In this document: piece after piece, positions 8,964 through 16,263 of the stretch
Layout of the letters: each line of letters starts with the position of its first letter
Numbering within the stretch: the first letter of the stretch is position 1
DNA from: an uncultured Kineothrix sp.
GTDB lineage: Bacteria > Bacillota > Clostridia > Lachnospirales > Lachnospiraceae
Length of the DNA: 64,000 nt
Assembly: GCA_910588855.1 (NCBI GenBank)
Contig: CAJUSR010000019.1
Location: forward strand, 1-64,000
Reading direction: 5' to 3'
Notes under the pieces: model-generated
What the model was told of the DNA's origin: nothing
Database searches by the model: none
What the model saw: the letters and a program-made list of their open reading frames with translations, nothing else
Position numbers and translations under genes: made by a program

Positions 8964-9915
8964 AACCGCTTCCAAAACCTGCGGCCATATCGTGGCTCAC
9001 AAGGCTTGCATAATACTGGCTGATGGTCACAGGCGCATTGAACAGCGCCGACAGGGTATAAGCCCGGATATTGCCTATCAGTGTTGTGTTCCTGTCAAGG
9101 CAGTCCATAACATACTGGATATGTCCGCTGTCCAGCTTCAAAAAGCGGCTCTTTACCACCTCCGTACTCATATCCCCCTGGTTGATGCGTATGCTTTTCC
9201 GGCTGCTGCAACAGGTTTCCGCCATCAGTTCCACAAAGCCGTCCAGACGCTCCCTGTCATATGGATGGTCATGCAAAAGATAATCATAATCAATGTTCTC
9301 TTTTATCAGTTCACGGTAAGCCTCCATCTGATCTATCCCATCCATCCCATGCCCCGCAGGAGAAACGTTATCCACAGGAAAAGCCCCGGCCTTTGCCGGA
9401 TAGATGGATGGATCAGTATCACTAAAATCAGTATTATTTAAGTCAGTATTATTAGTTTGTGATTTCCGCATTTCTTGAATTGTGATTTTCACATCCCCTG
9501 ATTTGTGATTTTCACAATTCTTGATTTGTGATTCCGGCTGCCCCGGTTTTGCCCTGCAAATGAAGTTTTTCACATATATGACATTGGGTTTCCCCAGGCC
9601 GCGCCGGACGCGCTCGATCAGCCCAACGCCCTTTGAACAGTCCAGTTCATTCAGGAGCTTGTTTGCCTTCTGCTCCGCGCATCCAAGCGTCTCCATCACA
9701 TCGGCAATCGTGAAGATGATATACACACGCCCCTCCCCGTCAAGCCAGTTGTTCTTTACCGAAAGCCCCATGCGGTCAAGCAGAAGCCCATAAAGCACCT
9801 TTGCCTCTACCGATACCCCCTTAAAGAGCGGGTCTGTAAACAATATTTTCGGGATGCGGTAAAAGCTGTACTGTTCCGCTTCGTTCCCATAGTAATAATC
9901 CAGTTGTAACGGCAT
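8962..9915 (-). CDS. repA: RepA_N/DUF6017 replication initiator
   Basis: 317 residues from the ATG at 9915, which has GGAGG eight bases upstream. The N-terminal part (FYRIPKILFTDPLFKGVSVEAKVLYGLLLDRM, split here by motif: FYRIPK, then VSVEAKVLYG) matches the winged-helix RepA_N domain of Gram-positive plasmid initiators; the C-terminal half fits DUF6017. Between them lies a low-complexity linker whose DNA carries four iterons. In RepA_N plasmids the origin lies within the rep gene, so this protein probably binds its own coding sequence. It implies an extrachromosomal replicating stage of the element, consistent with the adjacent ParAB. An in-frame upstream extension to 10029 spans two terminators and is unlikely to be the main start. 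Confidence 0.85.
   Translation of the reverse strand: MPLQLDYYYGNEAEQYSFYRIPKILFTDPLFKGVSVEAKVLYGLLLDRMGLSVKNNWLDGEGRVYIIFTIADVMETLGCAEQKANKLLNELDCSKGVGLIERVRRGLGKPNVIYVKNFICRAKPGQPESQIKNCENHKSGDVKITIQEMRKSQTNNTDLNNTDFSDTDPSIYPAKAGAFPVDNVSPAGHGMDGIDQMEAYRELIKENIDYDYLLHDHPYDRERLDGFVELMAETCCSSRKSIRINQGDMSTEVVKSRFLKLDSGHIQYVMDCLDRNTTLIGNIRAYTLSALFNAPVTISQYYASLVSHDMAAGFGSG
9457..9548. repeat. Four iterons at 23-bp period inside repA (putative origin)
   Basis: TTGTGATT occurs at 9457, 9480, 9503 and 9526, an exact 23-bp spacing. The two middle units share TTGTGATTTTCACA. Because 23 is not a multiple of three the repetition is not a protein repeat, so it is selected at DNA level. Iterons inside the rep gene are the known origin arrangement of RepA_N replicons. 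Confidence 0.8.
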
Positions 9916-9949
9916 CGCTGCTGCCTCCTTTTCCTGCAATTTTGACAAT

Positions 9950-9984
9950 AAAAAAAGCCCCGGCATGGTAATAGTCGCCGGGGC
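9950..9984 (-). terminator. Leader terminator 2 upstream of repA
   Basis: Perfect 8-bp stem GCCCCGGC/GCCGGGGC (9957-9964, 9977-9984) followed on the minus strand by seven T residues, 35 bases before the repA start. Confidence 0.85.
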
Positions 9985-10004
9985 ATGATCTGTCTGGTAA
10001 ACGC

Positions 10005-10048
10005 AAAAAAGCCGCCCGGTAACTGCCATTAGTCAGTCGCCGGACGGC
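10005..10048 (-). terminator. Leader terminator 1 after parB
   Basis: Stem GCCGCCCGG/CCGGACGGC (10011-10019, 10040-10048) followed by six T residues on the minus strand, directly after the parB stop. Its loop side resembles that of the next hairpin (both contain GCGACT), suggesting duplication. Confidence 0.8.
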
Positions 10049-10058
10049 TTAATGCGTT

Positions 10059-10958
10059 TTAAGTATTCTGTGTTTTCCACGTTTCCAGGAGGGAGAAAAT
10101 GACTTCCTCCATCTGCTTCGTGGTATAGGTCTGTGGGAAATACTGTTTCAGCCTGTCATTTTTAAGCGTCACCTGCACAGGTGCGGGCCTCTCTTCCGTC
10201 AGAATGGCATCCATCACATTCCTGTCAAGTTTCCCCTCCTGGCTGTACTTTTTCAGGCGTTTCGCCTGCTCCAGCGAAGGGACAGCCTGTAATTCCCCCA
10301 TAATCTCCATAAGTTCCCCCTGCTGCTCCCACGTCAGATAGGACAGTTCCACGGCAGGGTTAAAGGACAGCTTCTTATCGTCCACCATCTGGAGCAGATC
10401 AGGAAGAAGTTCTGTCAGACGGATAAACCGATGGATGTTGCGGGCGCTGTCATTGGAATTTTCACTCAGCGCATCCACGCTGTACTTCTCGCCAAGTTGT
10501 CGAGAAGTGTCCTTTACGCCCTGATGCTTCAATGCGTCCAGCTTCATCTTATACGCCCATGCCTTTTCGCTGGGGAACAGGTTTTCCCGCTGGATGTTGC
10601 TGTCCACCATGAACAGTACCGCTTCATCATCATCCAGTTCCCGCACGATCACCGGCATCGTAGTTTTCCCTGCCAGTTCCGAAGCATGCCTGCGCCTGTG
10701 TCCGGCAATCAGTTCATAGCCGCCCTCCGCACGGGGCCTTGCAATGCCGGGGACAAGGACGCCATGTATCTTGATGCTTTCCACCGTGTCCTGCATGGTT
10801 TCATCATCCAGCACCTTAAATGGGTGGTCTTTAAAGGGAAACAGTTCTGTAAGCGGGATTTCCTGCACGTTCCCGCTGCCTCCTGCCTCCGCAGGATTCC
10901 CAGCGGAGAACAGGTCATCAAATTTCGTCACCTGGATATTTTTTGCGCTGCTTTTCAT
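10059..10958 (-). CDS. parB: ParB/Spo0J family partition protein
   Basis: 299 residues. Contains the ParB N-terminal domain with GHRRRHASELAG near residue 90 and SNIQRENLFPSEKAWAYKMK, then a helix-turn-helix region with RLTELLPDLLQMVD. It should bind centromere-like sites and act with ParA to segregate the circular form of the element. Start at 10958 overlaps the parA stop (ATGA). A C-terminal stretch (PVQVTLKNDRLKQYFP) is the small ParB-associated region seen in conjugative elements. Confidence 0.93.
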   Translation of the reverse strand: MKSSAKNIQVTKFDDLFSAGNPAEAGGSGNVQEIPLTELFPFKDHPFKVLDDETMQDTVESIKIHGVLVPGIARPRAEGGYELIAGHRRRHASELAGKTTMPVIVRELDDDEAVLFMVDSNIQRENLFPSEKAWAYKMKLDALKHQGVKDTSRQLGEKYSVDALSENSNDSARNIHRFIRLTELLPDLLQMVDDKKLSFNPAVELSYLTWEQQGELMEIMGELQAVPSLEQAKRLKKYSQEGKLDRNVMDAILTEERPAPVQVTLKNDRLKQYFPQTYTTKQMEEVIFSLLETWKTQNT

Positions 10959-11737
10959 CCCATCATCACCTCTTTCGTCAGTGCGGCATAAGCGGCTGAC
11001 ACTTTACCGGCGGGGTCATGGAGATAGATGCTCTTGCCCTCCGCACTGGTTTCCGCCGCCCGCACGGAGAGGGGGATAATGCTGTCAAATATCCGCAGCT
11101 TCCCGTCATAGTTCATGTGCAGAAGCTCCACAATATCCCTTGCGTAGTTGGTACGCATATCCGCCATTGTGACCACTATCCCTGCTATGGAAAGGCGCGG
11201 GTTGATCTGCCGCCTGACTTTCGCAATCGTGCGGATAAGCTGCTCCAATCCTTTTATGGAAAGGTACTGCGCCTGCACCGGGATAATGACCTGATCCGCC
11301 GCCGCAAGCGCATTGATGGTCAGCATGCCAAGCGAAGGCATACAGTCCAGAATGACCGCATCGTATTCCTCACGCACCGTATTCAGGTACTGCCGCAGAA
11401 TGGTCTCCCGGCTCATGGTGTTGACCAGGGTAACCTCCATGCCGGCCAGTTCAATGTTTGCCGGGAGCAGGTCAACACCCTCCGCATGGTGGAGAATCCC
11501 GCTTCCGGGCGGAAGCGGCTTGTCCGTGATTATCCCGCCCAGGATAGCCGAGAGCGTGGTTTCCATCTGGTCGGGCTGCTGATATCCCAGGCTGGCGGTC
11601 ATGGAACCCTGCGAATCCACATCCACCAGAAGGACGCGCCTGCCCTCGCGGGCAAGGCCGATCCCGATGCTGATGGAACTGACTGTTTTTGCACAGCCCC
11701 CTTTTTGGTTACATAAACAGTAGATTGTTGCACTCAT
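10955..11737 (-). CDS. parA: ParA family partition ATPase
   Basis: 260 residues with the deviant Walker A NQKGGCAKT (usual KGGVGKT, here Cys-Ala in place of Val-Gly), Walker A' VDVDSQGSMT and Walker B VILDCMPSLG. ATP-dependent partition or nucleoid-positioning ATPase working with ParB. The ATG at 11737 has GAGAGAGGCGG upstream and lies next to the preceding stop. Ala replacing the Gly before the catalytic Lys is unusual but keeps the signature lysine. Confidence 0.93.
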   Translation of the reverse strand: MSATIYCLCNQKGGCAKTVSSISIGIGLAREGRRVLLVDVDSQGSMTASLGYQQPDQMETTLSAILGGIITDKPLPPGSGILHHAEGVDLLPANIELAGMEVTLVNTMSRETILRQYLNTVREEYDAVILDCMPSLGMLTINALAAADQVIIPVQAQYLSIKGLEQLIRTIAKVRRQINPRLSIAGIVVTMADMRTNYARDIVELLHMNYDGKLRIFDSIIPLSVRAAETSAEGKSIYLHDPAGKVSAAYAALTKEVMMG

Positions 11738-11739
11738 AC

Positions 11740-12186
11740 TCACACCGCCTCTCTCACCCGGACAGTCAGGCCGTCCAGCCGTATATTTTTATGGCCTACC
11801 AGATAGTAGCCCTTTCCGTCATGCTCCACGCTTGTCCATACCCAATAAGGCACTTCCTGATAATCGTCTTTTATCAACGCCTCAATGCCGCTCCCACTGG
11901 TGTAATAATGACCGCCTTTTGTCTCATACCTTCCGCTCCGGTTCTTATGCAGGCGGCTTGTTTCTTTTACCGGGCGGGAAAGATATGCAATCCTGCCCGT
12001 CACGTCCGAAAGTTTCTCCATGATCTCCCTAAGTTCGGTCTGGAGAAAAAGCTGCTGCCCGTCCTCATAGTCGATATGCAGCCCGCTCAGATCATCGTAA
12101 TCGTCATATGTAGACAGCCTCAGCAGGCTCCTGATACTTCCATTCAACTTTTGGGTTTCCTTTAATACCATGTTTAAATCTGCCAT
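11740..12186 (-). CDS. DUF5348 domain-containing protein
   Basis: 148 residues from the ATG at 12186, behind GGAAAGGCGG. The C-terminal part (about 85-148; GRYETKGGHYYTSGSGIEAL and VWTSVEHDGKGYYLVGH) fits DUF5348, a small domain common in conjugative elements and of unknown function. The N-terminal half is predicted helical and acidic. It lies just upstream of parA and after the SymE-like gene in one operon, so a regulatory or maintenance role is possible but unproven. Confidence 0.8.
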   Translation of the reverse strand: MADLNMVLKETQKLNGSIRSLLRLSTYDDYDDLSGLHIDYEDGQQLFLQTELREIMEKLSDVTGRIAYLSRPVKETSRLHKNRSGRYETKGGHYYTSGSGIEALIKDDYQEVPYWVWTSVEHDGKGYYLVGHKNIRLDGLTVRVREAV

Positions 12187-12188
12187 AT

Positions 12189-12431
12189 TTATACCGCCTT
12201 TCCATCGCATATCCCGGCTTCTTCTTTCACAGCCGTAATCCCTTTCGGGTCAGACCATACCCGGCCTGTCCTCTCTACCACAAGTTTTCCATCCTGCAAG
12301 GTTACGGACACCCTATCGCCAACGGCAAACCCCATATCACGCAGCCACTTTCCCTGCATCATAATCATTGGAACCGTGAGGTCTTTCCCGTTTCCCCTTG
12401 CCCTGTAAACTGTCATTTCTCTTGATTTCAT
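12189..12431 (-). CDS. SymE-like AbrB-fold protein
   Basis: 80 residues. The segment PMIMMQGKWLRDMGFAVGD followed by VSVTLQDGKLVVER is the core of the SymE_toxin/AbrB-like beta fold (motif GKWL-x2-[AM]GF-x-[IV]G). SymE of Escherichia coli is an SOS-induced RNA-targeting toxin, but in conjugative elements such proteins head the ParA operon and may instead be DNA-binding regulators. ATG at 12431 follows GGAGG at five bases. The symmetric repeat 12466-12524 just upstream could be its operator. Toxin function should not be assumed. Confidence 0.7.
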   Translation of the reverse strand: MKSREMTVYRARGNGKDLTVPMIMMQGKWLRDMGFAVGDRVSVTLQDGKLVVERTGRVWSDPKGITAVKEEAGICDGKAV

Positions 12432-12465
12432 TCGTACCTCCTGTTAATATGATTCAATAAAAAAT

Positions 12466-12524
12466 AGGACTAAATCAGCCGCGCAGACACGATACTTGTC
12501 CGCATGAAAAGCTAATTTAGTCCT
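12466..12524. promoter_or_regulatory. Inverted repeat upstream of SymE-like operon
   Basis: AGGACTAAATCAGC (12466-12479) and GCTAATTTAGTCCT (12511-12524) form 14-base arms with one mismatch, 31 bases apart. A third identical AGGACTAAATCAGC lies at 12689-12702. Likely protein-binding sites at the element end, either an operator of the SymE/par operon or recombination accessory sites. Confidence 0.55.
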
Positions 12525-12592
12525 ACCTAAACTTAAAAATATTCAGTTATCACCCCTTTTTGGCACACGTTTTATAACACCAAACGGCTTGA

Positions 12593-12752
12593 TGGTATAT
12601 TAGTGTCAAGTTGCTTGATTTTCGGTTTTCTGGTTAAAAACAGGCCCGTCCTTATCCAATTTTGCTGTTTTCGCAGCAGTTTTTTCATAGGACTAAATCA
12701 GCGGAAGCCCTTGATTTTACTGGCTCCTTGCTAACTTGACACTATATTACCA
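12593..12752. repeat. Imperfect inverted repeat at the element terminus
   Basis: TGGTATATTAGTGTCAAGTT at 12593-12612 is repeated in inverted orientation at 12732-12752 (core AACTTGACACTA). The outer copy lies at the point where the S8 protease gene loses its normal C-terminus. The arrangement suggests integrase arm or terminal binding sites. The remainder of 12432-12730 contains no gene I can support. Confidence 0.6.
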
Positions 12753-14485
12753 TACGCCCCCACCTTCGGATTCGGATACACATCAATCCCTTGTAGCGGT
12801 CTGGCTCCTCTCCTCAGATAAGCCTTTACTTTCTCCCCATACAAGTATGGATCGTTTTGCATTAAAATTCCCCATTCCATCATCAAAGCCGCCGCACCGG
12901 TCACAAAGGGTACCGCGAAAGAAGTTCCGGTCACTGTCTGCCTTCCTCCTTGCCCGTCGCTTATTGCTATATCCACACCCGGAGCCACAAGATCTGGTTT
13001 TACGCTTTCGCTGGCAACCAATCCTTCCATTCGGTTCTCCAATAAATATCCTCTTCCGGAAAAGTCCGCATAAGAATCATAAATAATATGATATGCCCCT
13101 ACTGTGATTACTTTCCTTGATGTGGAAGGGATTGTAAAGGTAACCTCCGGCGTCGGCGTGAAAAAACGGGTTCCACTATTCAATACAGTGCTGCTTGGAA
13201 GATAAAAATAATAATTTCCCGTCACAATCTTTACCGGTTCCAGCAAAAATGTCCATATCCCGGAGTCGATGTAATTCCCTTTCGGAATAAAGTCAAAATA
13301 GATTTCTTGATTGATAGAATAGGGCGATGGTTCCCCTACATAAATAAGAAGTTCTGTCTGCCCCATAGTAAGCCGTACCGTTCCTGTTTGTCTGGTTTCT
13401 ATTTCCTGCCTTTCCCCGCCCGGCGCAATAAGCGTTATGCGAAACACATCCACATACTCTTTCCAAAGCTGTACATTCAGAGCCCTTTCATAAGATGCAA
13501 CTGACAGCTCCACCCTAACTTCTTCTTTTACATTTCCTGCGGTATGACCTCCGGCAGCCCCTTCGTTTCCACTCCCAACACAGATTACATTCCTCCCTAT
13601 TTCCGAAATATTATCCATAAACCGTTCCAAAATCGATGTTCCGTCGTGAGAACCATATGTATTGCCAAAGCTTAAATTAATAGATACCGGCGCTTCCAAT
13701 TCCAAGGCTTTTTTGACTACGTAATCCAATGCCCTCATCAACTCCGTCGTCCTTGGAAAAGATTCCTTTCTTGGGCTTCCTAACTTTACCACAATCAAAT
13801 CTGCCTCCGGCGCCACCCCTACGTATCTCCCTTCGGAAGACAACCCGTTTCCGGCAGCAATGGCGGTTACAGCAGTTCCATGTCCTGTCACATCTCTGCT
13901 TGGAACCTTGTCAAAACGTTCTTCCCCTGCTTCATTCAATGCTTCATTTATTTGTGTCTGGCTGAACTCCACCCCTATCCGATACCCTTCTGGCGGCAAC
14001 ATGCCCCTGCCCTCATCCGTAGCAAGGCTTTGATCCCATAAATAGCGTATCCTACTGCTTCCATCCCGGTTCCTGAAGTCCATTCTCGCATAGTCAATAC
14101 CGGAGTCAATAACTGCTATTAATGTTCCCTTCCCACTTAAATATGGTTCCCTTTCCGTTACTGTCAAAATACAGGATGCTTCCTTTCCCCGCTGTAAAGA
14201 AAAATACAGGTTTTTCGGAATCTCCACATATTCCACTTCTTCCAGTTCTACAAAGGAGCTTATTAAATTCTTTGGAATGGTAACAATGGCATATCCGGCA
14301 ATCAATTCCTCTACATAAATTATCGTGCTGTCTAACCGCTTCAAATCACCGTTGTATTTTACAATCAGCTCCCACCTTTCCGTTTCCGCATCATAACCTG
14401 CATCCAAATTCAGGGATTTTTCCCTCTCCTGTTCCGAAGCGTCCAATGCCAGATTTAACAAGTTCTCCAGTTTCTGTGAATTCAT
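12731..14485 (-). CDS. S8 (subtilisin-like) peptidase, 3' end altered by ICE insertion
   Basis: 584 residues, serine protease of the clostridial CspA/B/C-like S8 group. Catalytic Asp in VIDSGIDY (about residue 108), His in GHGTAV (about 201) and Ser in GTSFAVPFVTGAA (about 527). The long insert between His and Ser (beta-rich, about 300-480) is typical for this group. No obvious signal peptide. ATG at 14485 follows GGGGGAG. The end reads PNPKVGAYGNIVSS; family members normally run on from a VGYG-like motif, and here the last codons coincide with the inverted repeat of the conjugative element, so the native tail has probably been replaced. Activity may survive because the catalytic residues are intact. 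Confidence 0.88.
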   Translation of the reverse strand: MNSQKLENLLNLALDASEQEREKSLNLDAGYDAETERWELIVKYNGDLKRLDSTIIYVEELIAGYAIVTIPKNLISSFVELEEVEYVEIPKNLYFSLQRGKEASCILTVTEREPYLSGKGTLIAVIDSGIDYARMDFRNRDGSSRIRYLWDQSLATDEGRGMLPPEGYRIGVEFSQTQINEALNEAGEERFDKVPSRDVTGHGTAVTAIAAGNGLSSEGRYVGVAPEADLIVVKLGSPRKESFPRTTELMRALDYVVKKALELEAPVSINLSFGNTYGSHDGTSILERFMDNISEIGRNVICVGSGNEGAAGGHTAGNVKEEVRVELSVASYERALNVQLWKEYVDVFRITLIAPGGERQEIETRQTGTVRLTMGQTELLIYVGEPSPYSINQEIYFDFIPKGNYIDSGIWTFLLEPVKIVTGNYYFYLPSSTVLNSGTRFFTPTPEVTFTIPSTSRKVITVGAYHIIYDSYADFSGRGYLLENRMEGLVASESVKPDLVAPGVDIAISDGQGGRQTVTGTSFAVPFVTGAAALMMEWGILMQNDPYLYGEKVKAYLRRGARPLQGIDVYPNPKVGAYGNIVSS

Positions 14486-14710
14486 AGCTCCCCCTTTTTA
14501 GTATCTTTTACCGGCCGCATATCAAAAACTGCCCTTAAAAAATGCAGCCATACACTAATTAAAATCCTTATATTATATTCCGTCATTTCCTTTTTGAACA
14601 AAATGTGTGATATAACAAACACATATATATGTATATCAGAATATTTCTCACCTAACAGCCATTCTCTTTTGTACACAGCTTGCTTCCTTTGGAAGTTTTT
14701 GTTTCATAGG

Positions 14711-14902
14711 AATGCCATTTAGTTAACGGTACCGGACGCCGTAAGGAACATAAAATGCTCCGTCACCACGCTTTCGCTCGGTAAAAAGCGTAACGGACAC
14801 TAAACTCGTGAGGAACCTCGTTAAGTGCCGACGCTTTTTAACGGGTTCCTTGAGCATTTTATGTTCCTCACGGCTGAATCAAGGCACTAACTAAATGACA
14901 TT
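14711..14902. repeat. 192-bp nested palindrome
   Basis: Outer arms AATGCCATTTAGTTAA/CTAACTAAATGACATT, then near-perfect 23-base arms at 14738-14760 and 14852-14874 (core AGGAACATAAAATGCTC), then GTAAAAAGCGT (14781-14791) against ACGCTTTTTAAC (14831-14842) and a small central palindrome GAGGAACCTC. It could be a cruciform, a structured RNA or a MITE-like element. It fills part of the gene-free interval 14486-15140; no coding gene is supported there. Confidence 0.75.
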
Positions 14903-14965
14903 GCTTACATACTTCCTTATCTGCAGCAAGCTGCAATAACGGCATATCTCCACTCCACCGCAGTG

Positions 14966-15102
14966 CAATAAAAAAGAATCCTGCTTGCAGGATTCTCCGC
15001 CTGCGGCGGGTCGCGAAAGCGACATACTCCCCCTCCGCCGCAGTGCGATTATTGCTTTTTGCCATATGGGAAATTCAGAGGACTTTTCTATAAGGTAAAA
15101 AA
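14966..15102. repeat. Dispersed intergenic repeat, type B copy
   Basis: Contains GAATCCTGCTTGCAGGATTC (perfect palindrome), CGCCTGCGGCGGGTCGCG, CCGCAGTGCGAT and ends in a head-to-head pair: TTTTTGCCATATGGGAAA followed by CTTTTCTATAAGGTAAAAAA. Related copies lie at 43650-43745 and 62325-62409. A short reading frame across it (minus, 14868-15065) is repeat-derived and not a credible gene. Confidence 0.8.
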
Positions 15103-15134
15103 GGCCTTTGACGGTTATCCACCGTCAAAAGCCC
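15097..15134 (-). terminator. Terminator of HD-GYP gene
   Basis: Stem GGCCTTTGACGG (15103-15114) pairs with CCGTCAAAAGCCC (15122-15134), followed on the minus strand by TTTTTT that also begins the type B repeat. Confidence 0.9.
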
Positions 15135-15140
15135 TTGTCC

Positions 15141-16238
15141 TCAATCATCGCGGTATTTCTCTACTATATCTTCAAATTCTGTTCTGACCTCCGTAAAAGC
15201 TTTTAATAATTTTGACGAAAAAGTACCGCTTTGCCCGCTGATAATCATCTGATAAGCTTTTTCCGTCTTGTATGCTGCTTTATAAACCCTTTTCGAGGTA
15301 AGTGCGTCGTATACATCCACTAAAGAAACAACCTGCGCTGCAATGCTAATCTCATCCCCCTTCAACCCGTCCGGATAGCCATTCCCATCGTATTTTTCAT
15401 GATGATGTCTGGCGATGTCATACGCATAATCGCAGAACTCCTCACTGTCCATATGGATGAGCCTCTCTATAATTTCAGCCCCCTTTGTCGTATGGGACTT
15501 TATAACCTCATATTCATCTTTGGTCAGCTTGCCCGATTTCAGTATAATATTATCCGGAATCACTATTTTACCGATATCGTGCAGCGATGCAGCCCTTCCA
15601 ATGGTCTCCAGTTTTTCTTCCGTAAGTTCATACTCCGGATATAGCTTCATCATGCTTGTTCCAAGGCATCGGGTAAGCTCACGGATTCTCTTTATATGCT
15701 GTTCCGACTCCAGATTCCTGAACTCTACAATATTGCTTAAAGAATCAATCAGATCCTCACTCATATGCTTCTGTTTTTCCGCCATCAGTTTTAACATGGC
15801 ATTTTGCTTTTTCAGCCTTTCCGTCTGGTTTTTGACCGTAACCTCAAGATGCATCTTATATCGGAAGACCTCAACCACATTATCTACCAATTGCCTTACA
15901 ATCTCCGGATGGAACGGTTTTTTAATATAACTTACAATCCCGCATTCATATCCCTTTTTTTCATACTCCGCCGTGTTTTCATCTGTTATCATAATAAAAG
16001 GAATCCGGCTCAAAAGTTTTTTTCCGCTCAACCATTGCAGCACCTGGAAATTATCCTTAGCCGGTATCATAAGGTTTACCAGCACAACTGCAAGAGAAGA
16101 CGCATGTTTCCTTAAAATGTCAATCCCTTCTTTTTCATCGGAAACTTCTTGGATTTTATATTTATCCTGAAATATTTCAGCCAATTTTTTGCGGCTGCTT
16201 TCATCATATTCAAGAATCATAATTGTATCACGTACCAT
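15141..16238 (-). CDS. Pseudo-receiver HD-GYP domain protein
   Basis: 365 residues: receiver-like domain (1-120), coiled-coil linker (about 125-165), HD-GYP domain (about 170-350). HD-GYP proteins hydrolyse cyclic di-GMP; the metal and catalytic signature is present (HDIGK, then HHHEKYDGNGYPDGL with GYP). In the receiver the expected phospho-acceptor Asp is Asn (residue 55, in VLVNLMIP) and the acidic pocket reads LEYDE, so normal phosphorylation is unlikely, while the switch Lys in YIKKPF is retained. It follows the FapA-like gene after 25 bases and is probably co-transcribed. A terminator lies directly downstream. Confidence 0.9.
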   Translation of the reverse strand: MVRDTIMILEYDESSRKKLAEIFQDKYKIQEVSDEKEGIDILRKHASSLAVVLVNLMIPAKDNFQVLQWLSGKKLLSRIPFIMITDENTAEYEKKGYECGIVSYIKKPFHPEIVRQLVDNVVEVFRYKMHLEVTVKNQTERLKKQNAMLKLMAEKQKHMSEDLIDSLSNIVEFRNLESEQHIKRIRELTRCLGTSMMKLYPEYELTEEKLETIGRAASLHDIGKIVIPDNIILKSGKLTKDEYEVIKSHTTKGAEIIERLIHMDSEEFCDYAYDIARHHHEKYDGNGYPDGLKGDEISIAAQVVSLVDVYDALTSKRVYKAAYKTEKAYQMIISGQSGTFSSKLLKAFTEVRTEFEDIVEKYRDD

Positions 16239-16263
16239 TTTCTGCCATACCTTCTTTTCCGTT

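Larger units (their letters stand above)
1..12752. mobile_element. Integrative conjugative element (Tn1549-like), one end
   Basis: Contiguous minus-strand module: SymE-like, DUF5348, ParA, ParB, RepA, DUF3846, LPXTG-like adhesin, sortase B, PcfB, VirD4 and Maff2. This gene set and order is known from Tn1549-type conjugative elements of Clostridia. The left part (VirB6, VirB4, relaxase, integrase) is outside the window. The right boundary is inferred near 12730-12770 from an imperfect inverted repeat (12593-12614 against 12730-12752) and from the adjoining protease gene, whose final codons run into element sequence. The module reads as more GC-rich than the flanking chromosome. No antibiotic resistance cargo is visible in this part. 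The exact attachment site cannot be fixed without the other end. Confidence 0.85.

Noticed and set aside
14482..14676. 64-codon minus-strand reading frame upstream of the S8 protease
   Set aside because: Overlaps the protease start and its ribosome binding site; unrecognised hydrophobic sequence with no own binding site.
14868..15065. 65-codon minus-strand reading frame
   Set aside because: Composed of dispersed repeat sequence, no domain and no good ribosome binding site.
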